Counted from the first letter of the stretch, positions 18,353-26,768 are shown. The stretch is 64,000 nt of DNA from an uncultured Cyclobacteriaceae bacterium (GCA_937146645.1 CAKZRQ010000016.1:62001-126000); one strand, 5' to 3'. Translations and numbers: made by a program. The notes: generated from the sequence alone by a model not told the origin.

Positions 18353-18383
18353 GGGGCTTTACCTTGGTAAAGTCCCATTTTTT
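18353..18383 (+). terminator. Intrinsic terminator abutting the photolyase start codon
   Basis: GGGGCTTTAC and GTAAAGTCCC pair around a CTTG loop (18353-18376) with one wobble, followed by ATTTTTT. The T run ends on the base before the photolyase ATG at 18384, so the hairpin occupies the whole translation-initiation region of that gene. Confidence 0.75.
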
Positions 18384-19913
18384 ATGCCTAAAAAATTACG
18401 ACTGATTCTCGGGGATCAATTAAACTCTAGTCACTCATGGTTTGATGAGGTGGATGAAGATGTACTTTATGTACTCATGGAAATGAGGCAGGAGACAGAC
18501 TATGTAAAGCATCATATCCAAAAGGTAATAGCCTTTTTTTTGGCCATGCGGAATTTTGCCGGAGAGCTTTCCAATAAGGGTCACAGAGTCAAATACATCA
18601 AAATTTCTGATCCAAAAAATCAGCAAAGTCTGGAATCAAATCTTCTCCAAATTATCAAAGATGAGAAGATAAAATTATTCGAATATCAGTTGCCAGATGA
18701 GTATAGGCTCGATGAACAACTAAAGGCAATCTCTGAAGAATTACCCATTCAAGCTCGGTCTGTGGATACCCAACATTTTCTTACTGAAAGAGGGTATCTC
18801 AAAGATTTCTTTGAGGGTAAGAAAACCTATCTGATGGAAAGTTTCTATCGGCAGATGCGGAAGGATCATGATATTTTGATGGATGGGAAGGAGCCCCTTC
18901 AGGGAAAATGGAATTTTGATCATGATAATCGATCTGCTCTGAAGGATAAAAACCTCCTGAAGAAACCAAAGGTGCATCCGAGAGACGTCAATGTTTTACT
19001 CGAGGAGATTCAGGAATCTGGGATTGAAACCATTGGAAGTGTTGAGCCGCAAAGATTTTTATGGTCTGTTTCAAGAGCAGAGAGTTTAGAAGTTCTGGAT
19101 TACTTCTGCGATTCCCTGTTGGAGAATTTTGGGACTTATCAAGATGCCTTGACTACCTGGGACCCTTATCTGTTTCATTCTCGACTAAGTTTTGCAATGA
19201 ACTCCAAAATGATCTCTCCTCTTGAAGTGGTAAAGAAAGTAGAGAATCGCTGGTATCAGCATCAGGAAGAAATAAGTATAGCTCAAGTGGAAGGCTTTAT
19301 TCGTCAAATCATAGGATGGCGAGAATATATGCGTGGAATTTATTGGGCTAAAATGCCTGAATTCGGCGAAATGAATTTTTTTGGTCATAAGAGAAAACTA
19401 CCAGACTGGTTTTGGACAGGTAAGACCAAAATGAAGTGTCTTTCTCATTCAATCAACCAATCTCTTGATTTGGCTTATGCACATCATATTCAGAGATTGA
19501 TGGTTACGGGTAATTTCATGTTGCTGGCAGGCATAGATCCTGATCAGATTGACGAGTGGTATTTGGGTATTTATATCGATGCCATTGAATGGGTAGAAAT
19601 CACTAATACTCGAGGAATGAGTCAGTTTGCCGATGGGGGAATTGTAGGGACTAAGCCCTATGTTTCTTCGGCTAATTATATCAAAAAGCAGGGTAACTAT
19701 TGTAGCCACTGTGCATACAATCCAGCAAAGAAAACTGGTGAAGGAGCTTGCCCATTCAATTCATTATACTGGCATTTCTATCAGCGGAATAGGGAAAAGC
19801 TAGAGAAGAATCCAAGAATAGGGATGGCTTACAGGACTTTGGCCAAAATTAAAAATAAGGAAGAGATACTCGCTCAAGCTGATAAGTACCTTAAGGAAAT
19901 TGAAGACTTATAA
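18384..19913 (+). CDS. Iron-sulfur photolyase, FeS-BCP / (6-4) photolyase PhrB type
   Basis: 509 residues, nearly the length of Agrobacterium PhrB (507). It opens with LRLILGDQLN, the photolyase-related N-terminal fold, and ends with the all-helical FAD-binding domain. Four cysteines at C352, C440, C443 and C456 sit two positions beyond those that bind the [4Fe-4S] cluster in PhrB, so the cluster is almost certainly present. The family repairs (6-4) photoproducts using light and FADH-. The start is fixed by the conserved N-terminus even though a terminator hairpin directly precedes it. Its 3' end overlaps the convergent lipoprotein gene by six bases. Confidence 0.92.
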   Translation: MPKKLRLILGDQLNSSHSWFDEVDEDVLYVLMEMRQETDYVKHHIQKVIAFFLAMRNFAGELSNKGHRVKYIKISDPKNQQSLESNLLQIIKDEKIKLFEYQLPDEYRLDEQLKAISEELPIQARSVDTQHFLTERGYLKDFFEGKKTYLMESFYRQMRKDHDILMDGKEPLQGKWNFDHDNRSALKDKNLLKKPKVHPRDVNVLLEEIQESGIETIGSVEPQRFLWSVSRAESLEVLDYFCDSLLENFGTYQDALTTWDPYLFHSRLSFAMNSKMISPLEVVKKVENRWYQHQEEISIAQVEGFIRQIIGWREYMRGIYWAKMPEFGEMNFFGHKRKLPDWFWTGKTKMKCLSHSINQSLDLAYAHHIQRLMVTGNFMLLAGIDPDQIDEWYLGIYIDAIEWVEITNTRGMSQFADGGIVGTKPYVSSANYIKKQGNYCSHCAYNPAKKTGEGACPFNSLYWHFYQRNREKLEKNPRIGMAYRTLAKIKNKEEILAQADKYLKEIEDL

Positions 19914-20327
19914 AGTTTCAAAATTCAATCGATCCTCTGAGCCATCAGATTCTTCACGAAGGGATAGTCTCCCATTAGTCATTCTGTCCTGATACCAGGT
20001 ATCACTTAATTCCTCGAGGATTGGATCATTTTCAAATTCTAATTCAAATTCCACCCTTCCATCTTCTGTGTAACTTCTCCAGCTTCCGACATCAAGAAGT
20101 TGAGTTCCCCTATATGCTTCCACCTGACCATTAGGAATAAATGTGAAAGAAATCCCGTCAAAATTTTTTGTTTCAACCACTCCGTCATCTTCAAACAAGG
20201 TTACTTTCCACCTACTGGAAACTAAAGCATCGAAAAGAAATTCGTCTGTTCGTTGAATGTCAGGTTCTTCTTCGGGACTGCAAGCCATTAAAGCAGCAAG
20301 AATGCAAAGGGATAAGATTCTTTTCAT
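19908..20327 (-). CDS. Small lipocalin-like lipoprotein, tandem paralogue 1
   Basis: 139 residues with a lipoprotein signal (SLCILAALMAC). The mature part is predicted to be mostly beta: RWKVTLFEDDGVVETKNF, GISFTFIPNGQVEAYRG, VGSWRSYTEDGRVEF, LEELSDTWY, EDRLNF. The same pattern recurs in the two upstream genes, so this is one of three tandem paralogues. The arrangement of strands recalls lipocalin-like lipoprotein domains of Bacteroidota; function unknown. The end overlaps the photolyase gene convergently. Confidence 0.8.
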   Translation of the reverse strand: MKRILSLCILAALMACSPEEEPDIQRTDEFLFDALVSSRWKVTLFEDDGVVETKNFDGISFTFIPNGQVEAYRGTQLLDVGSWRSYTEDGRVEFELEFENDPILEELSDTWYQDRMTNGRLSLREESDGSEDRLNFETL

Positions 20328-20348
20328 GGGTAAGCTATACTTTGGGGA

Positions 20349-20777
20349 TTAGATTAATACGAATACAATTCGGTCTTCGTCAACGCTATCCAAATCATTT
20401 TCTTCCTGCAGATCAATTATATCATCACCAAACCCTGCAAGAAACCAATCGTCACTTAGTTCACCAAGAGGAGTGCCGTCAGGGAAATTTATGATAAAAA
20501 GGATGGCACCATCTTGTGTTCTAGTGCTCCAAGTTCCCGTATCTACGGATTGACCATCTAAAAATGCCTCAACCTGACCATTGACCGAATAGCGGAAGAC
20601 ATAGCCCTCATATTCACCGGTCTTATCGTCATCATCATCAAAGAAAAAATCTATCTTCCAATCCCCGGAAGTTAGGACTACTGTGAATTGCTCTATTACA
20701 CCATCTAAATCTGGTCTTTCATCTTCTCCACAAGAGAAAAAAATCAGGAAGCTGAAGATAATGAGAAGTCTTTTCAT
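20349..20777 (-). CDS. Small lipocalin-like lipoprotein, tandem paralogue 2
   Basis: 142 residues from the ATG at 20777, chosen over an upstream in-frame start at 20828 because it yields a standard lipoprotein signal (IFSFLIFFSC). The mature region repeats the motifs of its neighbours: DWKIDFFFDDDDDKTGEYEGY, VNGQVEAFLDGQ, TGTWSTRTQDGAILF, LGELSDDWF. It differs in a run of five aspartates and an expanded C-terminal acidic segment. Anchored in a membrane by its N-terminal cysteine; function unknown. Confidence 0.8.
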   Translation of the reverse strand: MKRLLIIFSFLIFFSCGEDERPDLDGVIEQFTVVLTSGDWKIDFFFDDDDDKTGEYEGYVFRYSVNGQVEAFLDGQSVDTGTWSTRTQDGAILFIINFPDGTPLGELSDDWFLAGFGDDIIDLQEENDLDSVDEDRIVFVLI

Positions 20778-20846
20778 GAGTATGATTTTCGATTTCTTAA
20801 CGATAAATCGAAGTGATGGTTTATCCAAATAACCAAGACCAATAAA

Positions 20847-20878
20847 AAATACACCACTATATTAAATGCGGTGTATTT
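20847..20878 (-). terminator. Intrinsic terminator after lipoprotein paralogue 3
   Basis: AAATACACC (20847-20855) pairs with GGTGTATTT (20870-20878) across a 14-base loop. On the minus strand the stem is followed by a T-rich stretch. Paralogue 3 may therefore be transcribed separately from paralogues 2 and 1. Confidence 0.65.
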
Positions 20879-20897
20879 AAGATTTTTGGATTTGAGT

Positions 20898-21326
20898 TTA
20901 TCTTCTCACAAATCGTAGTCGATCTTCATCACTTTCATCCTCATCATAGTCCTCTTCTAAATCGATTCGATTATTTGAGAAATTCATTTTGTACCAATCG
21001 TCACTTAATTCATCCAACCTGGCATCTGAAGAGAATGAAATATCCAACCCTACTTTTCCGTCATCCTGGTATGTAGACCAGTTTCCAGTTTCGATTACTT
21101 GACCGTTGCTTATGGCCTCTACTCGGCCATTGTCAAGGAAGTTAAAGGAAAAGCCATTGAACATGCTAGTTTCATTGACACCGTCATCAATAAATAAATC
21201 GACAACCCATTCACCAGATACCAGGGTGCTTGAAAGTTCTTGCGGTGAAGCATTAGGGTTTGGGTTGTCATCTTCCGTGCAGGAAAAGAATGCCAAAAGA
21301 CAAAGGATGGAGAGAAATCGTTTCAT
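20898..21326 (-). CDS. Small lipocalin-like lipoprotein, tandem paralogue 3
   Basis: 142 residues from the ATG at 21326; the longer in-frame start at 21350 would place eight extra residues before the signal. The lipoprotein signal is ILCLLAFFSC. Shared family blocks are EWVVDLFIDDGVNETSMF, FSFNFLDNGRVEAISNGQ, ETGNWSTYQDDGKVGL and LDELSDDWYKM, with an acidic tail ending in EDRLRFV. It is closest in layout to paralogue 1. It lies just downstream of the sigma factor / membrane partner pair, which could control it; that is inference. Confidence 0.8.
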   Translation of the reverse strand: MKRFLSILCLLAFFSCTEDDNPNPNASPQELSSTLVSGEWVVDLFIDDGVNETSMFNGFSFNFLDNGRVEAISNGQVIETGNWSTYQDDGKVGLDISFSSDARLDELSDDWYKMNFSNNRIDLEEDYDEDESDEDRLRFVRR

Positions 21327-21433
21327 AATGGAGAATAGTTGTTTCTCCACCCTAACGGGGCCGATAATTTTCAGGTTGCTTATAAATATCTAAAATTCAG
21401 TTAGTTAAATCCTAAAATATTTTTATACATCTG

Positions 21434-22090
21434 TTAATCTTCGAAATCTTTAACCTCCTGATATACGGCTAAGGCCTTATCCAAGGGATCGCCTCCTGCG
21501 GCTGAAATAAGAAATTTGGCACTTTTACTGTTGAGATTTTCTTCTCTCAAAGTCCAGATTACCCAAATTGCTCCGATTACAAATAGACTGGTTACAAGGA
21601 TTTGAATCACAACCCAAGCCGGATCAGCTTGCTGAGGAAACCAAGATGAGCTAAGATGAAAAGTAGTATAAAATGGGATTTGCAAAACCCAGATTTTCAT
21701 TCCCTTTATCAAAGAAATTCTCATCTCCACAAGCTTTGCCTGTATCTCCACCACCGGACCTGAAAAGTCTATTCTTAGAGACATGACTAAATGCTTGATG
21801 TAGTCGATATAGACCTTGAGATTGATTAAGAAAATTATCCCAACTGAAATCAAGAAATAATTTCCTGAGATACTTCCACTAGATACTCCTAATCCAACTA
21901 GCGCGCCGAGAAAGAGTATGTAGAAAAAGCCCACTACGAGACCAAGGATTTTCTCGCCTATCCAGTTGGTCATGGCTTCAGAAGATTTCCTTTTCACCCT
22001 TTCCTGAAGAAGGATTTTATTAATTGCCCAGAGCCTTTCAACTTTAGACTCCTGGCTTTTCCAAATATTGACTAATTCTTGATCTTTCAT
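21434..22090 (-). CDS. Membrane protein coupled to ECF sigma factor, putative anti-sigma factor
   Basis: 218 residues. A cytoplasmic N-terminal region of about 45 residues (ELVNIWKSQ ... LLQERVKRKSSEAM) precedes four probable membrane segments (about 48-70, 75-95, 140-160, 170-190) and a charged tail. It overlaps the sigma factor gene by four bases, the usual arrangement for a sigma factor and its membrane-bound regulator. It has no zinc-binding HxxxCxxC motif and no extracytoplasmic FecR domain, so assignment as an anti-sigma factor rests on position alone. Confidence 0.65.
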   Translation of the reverse strand: MKDQELVNIWKSQESKVERLWAINKILLQERVKRKSSEAMTNWIGEKILGLVVGFFYILFLGALVGLGVSSGSISGNYFLISVGIIFLINLKVYIDYIKHLVMSLRIDFSGPVVEIQAKLVEMRISLIKGMKIWVLQIPFYTTFHLSSSWFPQQADPAWVVIQILVTSLFVIGAIWVIWTLREENLNSKSAKFLISAAGGDPLDKALAVYQEVKDFED

Positions 22091-22596
22091 GGTTTCTGTG
22101 GGTTTAGTTGGTTTTTGATTTCTTTTTTTATTCGGTTTAGTCGGGTCCCTACATTGCTTTCGCTGATTCCTAGAATCTCTGCGATTTCAGCATAGTTCTT
22201 TTCTTCAAGATGTAGGAGAATAATGGCTTTGTTGATTTGATTTTGCTGACCTATGGCTTGATACAAGGCTGTTACCTGCTCTTCAGCTGGATTCTCTTTC
22301 TCCGATAAGAGTTTGTACTCTTCTTCTAAAGAGCTAGCTTTCGAACTTCTTTTTGTTTCCTTCCTCACATGAGAAATAGCCACATTCAGAGCAACCCGAT
22401 AAAGCCAGGTTGAAAATTTGTAGTCCGGATTGAATCGAGGGAAAGACCTCCAGGCCTGTATGCTTATTTCCTGAATTAAATCCTTTTGATCCTCATTATC
22501 CCAGCAATAGGTTTGAGCAACCTTGAAAAGAATCCCGGCATTTTGATCCATCTGCTGGACAAAACTTCGTGATAACTGTTCGTGGGAAGGGCTCAT
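22087..22596 (-). CDS. ECF-family RNA polymerase sigma factor
   Basis: 169 residues. Region 2 is visible at about 20-85 (DLIQEISIQAWRSFPRF, FSTWLYRVALNVAISHVRK) and region 4 at about 115-160 (AIILLHLEEKNYAEIAEIL, SESNVGTRLNRIKKEI). It has no C-terminal extension. Co-translation with the downstream membrane protein suggests that the latter controls it. Its regulon is not evident; the nearby lipoproteins are candidates. Confidence 0.9.
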   Translation of the reverse strand: MSPSHEQLSRSFVQQMDQNAGILFKVAQTYCWDNEDQKDLIQEISIQAWRSFPRFNPDYKFSTWLYRVALNVAISHVRKETKRSSKASSLEEEYKLLSEKENPAEEQVTALYQAIGQQNQINKAIILLHLEEKNYAEIAEILGISESNVGTRLNRIKKEIKNQLNPQKP

Positions 22597-22658
22597 GGTT
22601 TATTTTTTATCCATGATTCGCAGAAGTCGATAAAAAATCACAAAAGGAGTAAATTTTT

Positions 22659-23060
22659 TTAACCGAGGAACAATTCATGTAGGTATCTGCCTGGGGCAAA
22701 AGTGAATCCTCCTGCAATGATTATGGCTCCGAGGTACAGCAGAACCATTTTTCTTTGATGTGCTTTAACATTGCCTTTCTTTATGGCTGTCAATGCCGTA
22801 GGTACAGTCCACAAAACAAGGATGCAAAAAAGGTGGATGTACCCAAAATGATTCAAAAAGGTTGGTCCTACCCTTGCTTCCATAAAGAGCGAGATGATAG
22901 CCGTAATCACCATCAATATCATATAAACCTTACCAAAACCTCTATGAATCTTCCCTCCCTTCTTGGCCAGAAGTAGATATGCTCCTATGAAAACACATGG
23001 AACCACAGTAAGTAGATGAAAATACATTAGCGTGTCATACATGGGCCATTGATTTTTCAA
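22659..23060 (-). CDS. DUF2306-type small membrane protein
   Basis: 133 residues with four predicted membrane helices (about 10-30, 44-62, 72-93, 105-122). The HRGFGKVYM and AHQRKMVLLYLGAI segments and spacing fit the DUF2306 family, a family of unknown function. It starts one base after the stop of the outer-membrane barrel gene, so it is the last gene of the four-gene operon that begins at 25741. Confidence 0.75.
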   Translation of the reverse strand: MKNQWPMYDTLMYFHLLTVVPCVFIGAYLLLAKKGGKIHRGFGKVYMILMVITAIISLFMEARVGPTFLNHFGYIHLFCILVLWTVPTALTAIKKGNVKAHQRKMVLLYLGAIIIAGGFTFAPGRYLHELFLG

Positions 23061-23061
23061 G

Positions 23062-24159
23062 TTAATTCCATGTCCAGGAAAGTGAGGTAAGCAGGAAGAA
23101 ATTGTCAGAGACTGGGCTGCCTTCCATTATGAATTGATTTTCGGGGCTCAGAAGCCAGCGTCCTTCTGCACGAAGGAGAAATCCAGAGCCAAAACTTCTA
23201 TCAAGATTCAAAGAAAATCCAGATGATTTAAGGCCATCCTCATTTTGATTAATGGCTATTATTCCAAAAGGGTCATGGAAATATTCGGCTCTTACCGAAC
23301 TACTCCATTTATCGGATATTTTTCTTTGGAGAATCCAGGCGGCTCCATACCAACCTTCACTGCCTCCAAAGGCCACTGAGTTTTCTTGGGTACCAACATC
23401 GAAAGCTAAAAGCATATACCATTTTGGCCCAAGGTTGAGCGTGGCATAGAGATCACTAAAGTACCGCATCTGTCTATCATCATCGGGGCCAGTAGGACCA
23501 GTAAAAGTACTCCAGTTTATGGTCGTGTTTTCTGTTGGTGACCAAAGTATTTGGGTTCCAAAGCTCGGAAGGGTGTTTCCCGGGATTCCTCTTATTAATT
23601 GCCAACCATTGGTTACATACACTGCTACAAAAACTTTTTCGCTTGCTTGCCATCCCAGAGATCCACCTGTTAGAAAGTAGGGTGTCCCTTCTGTCATCAA
23701 TGAACGAGAAAGTGTCGGGTTTAGACTTGATATATAGCTGCCCGCACCTAAGTGAGATGGGATTACTCCGAGATCTAACCAGAGATTCCTGTTTTTAGTC
23801 AGGGCGATTCCGATTTTTGCTTCATTTATCCACTCTGCAAATTCTGATTCTCGTTCCAGATTATTTTCTACATAGGTTCCTTGCTGAAGCCCAAATGAAG
23901 CCCTAAACCAATCTTCTTCATAGCTTGCCTTTATCAGGGCAATATTGACAGTTGGTGAATTGTGGTAGGTGTGGTTGTAGAGAAAAGGTAGTCTCCTTTT
24001 TTGCTCGGGCTTATTAAAATCATAACCATAATAAAGGTCTATGAAACCAGAAAGCTCAATTTTCGAAGGAGACTCTTCCTCTTGAGCATTTGCCTGAGCT
24101 ATAAGAAAAAGAGAGGATAGAAGTGTAAGAAAAATGCTGTTTCCTAAGTATTTCATCAA
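23062..24159 (-). CDS. Outer-membrane beta-barrel protein, porin-like
   Basis: 365 residues with a signal peptide (LFLIAQANAQ). The body is amphipathic beta-strands with aromatic girdles (ELSGFIDLYYGYDFNKP, YHNSPTVNIALIKASYE, KWSSSVRAEYFHDP, GSGFLLRAEGRWLLSPE) and a terminal strand FFLLTSLSWTWN ending in an aromatic-plus-N motif. It fits the OmpL-like / BBP2 group of putative porins in Bacteroidota. The substrate is unknown. It lies 17 bases after the TVP38-like gene and one base before the DUF2306 gene, so a shared envelope role is likely. Confidence 0.8.
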   Translation of the reverse strand: MMKYLGNSIFLTLLSSLFLIAQANAQEEESPSKIELSGFIDLYYGYDFNKPEQKRRLPFLYNHTYHNSPTVNIALIKASYEEDWFRASFGLQQGTYVENNLERESEFAEWINEAKIGIALTKNRNLWLDLGVIPSHLGAGSYISSLNPTLSRSLMTEGTPYFLTGGSLGWQASEKVFVAVYVTNGWQLIRGIPGNTLPSFGTQILWSPTENTTINWSTFTGPTGPDDDRQMRYFSDLYATLNLGPKWYMLLAFDVGTQENSVAFGGSEGWYGAAWILQRKISDKWSSSVRAEYFHDPFGIIAINQNEDGLKSSGFSLNLDRSFGSGFLLRAEGRWLLSPENQFIMEGSPVSDNFFLLTSLSWTWN

Positions 24160-24176
24160 ATAATTGGGGAAAGGAA

Positions 24177-24821
24177 CTACTGGAATTTAACCTTTTCAGT
24201 TCGCTTTCTAAAGAAAATTCCAAGCCCCCAGACGATACCCGCGACAATCATAACGAAAATGAAGCTTTGCCAACTCGAATCCATATCCAGGGCAAGATAC
24301 CCAATATAAGCATAGAAAACGCAGGTGGGAAGAAGCCCGATAAAACCATACAACAAGGTTTTCCCAATTGGGTAGTTCATTCCGCCGCAGACTATACTGA
24401 CCGCTTCGGCTAAAACAGGGATAGGTCTACTTACGATAATGGCAAGATTTCCCCATTTATTCAGAAATGCCGTCGCTTCCTCCATACCATCTTCACCCAT
24501 AAACCGAATAATCCATTTCTGCCCTCCCTTCCCAAGCAACCAGCCCAGAAAGATAGAGATGGTAGATCCTAATAATGAGAATAAAGCTCCTAGCCAAATA
24601 CCAAATAGGGCACCATTAGTAATCATTATTAGGCTGGAGGGAACTGGAAGTAATACATCGATTGCTAAAAAGAATATTCCTGACCCTGCCGCGATTGTGC
24701 CGCTTAAGTCTCTGATGCTGTCGTCATCTCCAAGATAGGGTAAGTTCAGGGCCATGGCCAGACCAAAGAATACCAGAATAATGACACCCATCATGAAGAA
24801 AAGTAGCCAGAATCTTTTCAT
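24177..24821 (-). CDS. TVP38/TMEM64 (VTT domain) family inner-membrane protein
   Basis: 214 residues with about five or six membrane segments. The VTT/DedA-like signature is seen in VLLPVPSSLIMITNGALFG, LGSTISIFLGWLLGKGG and IVSRPIPVLAEAVSIVCGG. Members of the wider DedA/VTT superfamily are linked to lipid scrambling or transport; I infer nothing more specific. Its start overlaps the stop of the MscS gene by four bases. Confidence 0.85.
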   Translation of the reverse strand: MKRFWLLFFMMGVIILVFFGLAMALNLPYLGDDDSIRDLSGTIAAGSGIFFLAIDVLLPVPSSLIMITNGALFGIWLGALFSLLGSTISIFLGWLLGKGGQKWIIRFMGEDGMEEATAFLNKWGNLAIIVSRPIPVLAEAVSIVCGGMNYPIGKTLLYGFIGLLPTCVFYAYIGYLALDMDSSWQSFIFVMIVAGIVWGLGIFFRKRTEKVKFQ

Positions 24822-25741
24822 TCTGAGGGATTATTTGGGAGCATGCTGATTCGTGTTTTCGGGAGTGACTCCGGATAGTTCTTTTGTATGAATTCAATCA
24901 TTTTTTCTCTGACATAAACTCGAAGATCCCATGCAGTTGGTGAGTTTTTGGCTGAAACCAAAATTCGACTTTCTACCGTGTGCTCCTTGGAATCGGTTAC
25001 CTGTAGGACCTTTACTCGTTTATCCCATAAGTCTGTGGTTTCTAAAACTCGATCTAACTCTTTTCTTAATGCGTCAAAAGAAACCGTGTAGTCCGTGTAG
25101 AGAAACACTGAACCAATGATATCTGCGGAGTTTCGCGTCCAGTTTTGGAAAGGCTTTTCCAGGAAGTAGGTAGAGGGAAGTACCAACCTTCTTTCATCCC
25201 AAATTTTGACAACAACATAGTTCAAATTGATTTCTTCAATCCATCCCCATTCACCTTCCACCACTACAGCATCATCCAGCCTGAAGGGTTGGGTTATAGC
25301 GATTTGAATTCCTGCGATTAAGGTTCCTATTGCCTTCTGAGCAGAAAAACCAATGATAATTCCTGCGACTCCCGCTGAAGCAAAAAGACCAACACCGATC
25401 TTACGAATCGGCTCAAATGACACCAGGATTAAACCTACACCAATCAAAACCACCACAAAATTACCAACCTTGTGCAGAAGATTTATCTGGGTATATATTT
25501 TTCTGGCTTTAAGATTATCCGCTTGATTTAAGTCGTACTGTTTAAGAAAAAGTGTCTTGAAAATCGAAATAAGTACTAGAGCTGACCAGGTAAATCCAAT
25601 AATGATCAGGACTGTATTTATTTGAGGAAGGTAAGCCAGGTATCCTTCCCATGTCTTTGCTGTCTGGCCGAAAAATAGCCGGAGGAAAACTAAAATTGAG
25701 GTTACCAACAGTGGTAAAACCAATCGGGTATAATTATTCAT
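24818..25741 (-). CDS. Small-conductance mechanosensitive channel, MscS family
   Basis: 307 residues. Three N-terminal membrane segments (about 5-23, 38-58, 95-112) precede the pore-lining helix (LFASAGVAGIIIGFSAQKAIG). The beta domain follows (FRLDDAVVVEGEWGWIEEI, RLVLPSTYF), then an alpha/beta C-terminal domain. The family forms heptameric channels that release solutes during osmotic downshock. It heads an operon with the TVP38-like protein, the outer-membrane barrel and the DUF2306 protein. Confidence 0.9.
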   Translation of the reverse strand: MNNYTRLVLPLLVTSILVFLRLFFGQTAKTWEGYLAYLPQINTVLIIIGFTWSALVLISIFKTLFLKQYDLNQADNLKARKIYTQINLLHKVGNFVVVLIGVGLILVSFEPIRKIGVGLFASAGVAGIIIGFSAQKAIGTLIAGIQIAITQPFRLDDAVVVEGEWGWIEEINLNYVVVKIWDERRLVLPSTYFLEKPFQNWTRNSADIIGSVFLYTDYTVSFDALRKELDRVLETTDLWDKRVKVLQVTDSKEHTVESRILVSAKNSPTAWDLRVYVREKMIEFIQKNYPESLPKTRISMLPNNPSE

Positions 25742-25803
25742 AAAAAATAGATAATAGGTTTAGGCTCAGTAATCTAGAAAAACTTCATGAGCCTGACAAA
25801 GCC

Positions 25804-26268
25804 TCAAGAGACTGCCAAAAATAATTGAACCTCTGAATCGGGTCCCTGCTGACTTTTTTCTCCATACACTTCAAAATCGGCCGTATAGCGTCTATTCAGG
25901 GATTCATCTCTTGCCCAGATATCCACCCAAGCATTGGTTACCGCTTGCTGCGGATCTCCAGAAATCGTCTGTTGAATATATTTTCCACCGGCTATATCCA
26001 GAACTTTCAGGCCCTCGGGAGCATTGCCATCGGATGGAATTTTTACTCCCAGGAAAGCAGTATAAGGGGCTCGGTAATCTGATTCGTATTCCGTGTAGAC
26101 TGAATATACTTCGCTGGATAAGGCATTTTCCACTTTTCCTATGACTCCTTCTGAATAGAATTTCTGCCAAAGTGCACCTAGATCCTGAGCTGATTTTCCA
26201 TCTTCATTGGTCGTTCGAATGGATATCCCCACCAGTCGGAATGGCTTTACCTCTACTATTTTTTCCAT
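25804..26268 (-). CDS. Stand-alone GyrI-like / AraC effector-binding domain protein
   Basis: 154 residues comprising one effector-binding domain: opening VEVKPFRLVGISIRT, a central YTEYESDYRAPYTAFLGVKI, and the closing ADFEVYGEKS followed by a strand. The family binds small molecules or, in GyrI/SbmC, protects DNA gyrase. There is no DNA-binding region. The upstream gene is the zinc-ribbon DUF5655 protein on the same strand, 41 bases away. Confidence 0.75.
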   Translation of the reverse strand: MEKIVEVKPFRLVGISIRTTNEDGKSAQDLGALWQKFYSEGVIGKVENALSSEVYSVYTEYESDYRAPYTAFLGVKIPSDGNAPEGLKVLDIAGGKYIQQTISGDPQQAVTNAWVDIWARDESLNRRYTADFEVYGEKSQQGPDSEVQLFLAVS

Positions 26269-26309
26269 ATCACTGTTTTTTCGAAGATAAGGAATTGAAG
26301 CAAAGCTTT

Positions 26310-26708
26310 TCAGAGCAGCTCATAAGAATCCCTGATCCAGGATATCAATTCTGGAGAGAGGTCCTCTAAGGTCGAGATGCGCAGATGATTTTCATACTTT
26401 TTGGAAACTGGCCTGGACTTGAAGAAAGGAGGACAGGATTGAACCTCTTTGGAATAGAATTGTAAATCCAGAACCTTGGTCATGGGACGGATGACCATAA
26501 AGGTTTGGTTATGGACGAACATGATCGCTTTCTGAGTGTTGTTGACAATGACATCATCCCATTCGATCACTTCAGAAAGAATTTTGTCAAAGACATATTC
26601 CAATTCCTGAGGTTTACCCTCGAAAAGAGAATTCAGATCGGCTTTGATGCACATGTGCCACTGATTCTCCTTTTTGAAATCGCGTTCACATATTGGGCAG
26701 GTCCACAT
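26310..26708 (-). CDS. DUF5655 protein with N-terminal zinc-ribbon motif
   Basis: 132 residues from the ATG at 26708; an in-frame start seven codons further upstream lacks family support. It opens with MWTCPICERDF and continues to HMC, giving a C4-C7-H18-C20 zinc-binding pattern. The rest (IVNNTQKAIMFVHNQTFMVIRP, KVLDLQFY, YENHLRISTLEDL) matches the DUF5655 domain, which has no established role. Predicted cytoplasmic. Confidence 0.75.
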   Translation of the reverse strand: MWTCPICERDFKKENQWHMCIKADLNSLFEGKPQELEYVFDKILSEVIEWDDVIVNNTQKAIMFVHNQTFMVIRPMTKVLDLQFYSKEVQSCPPFFKSRPVSKKYENHLRISTLEDLSPELISWIRDSYELL

Positions 26709-26768
26709 TTGTTTAGGTCTACGAAGCAATAACCTACGTGAAGGGTAAAGGTTGCTTTAGGAATCATT

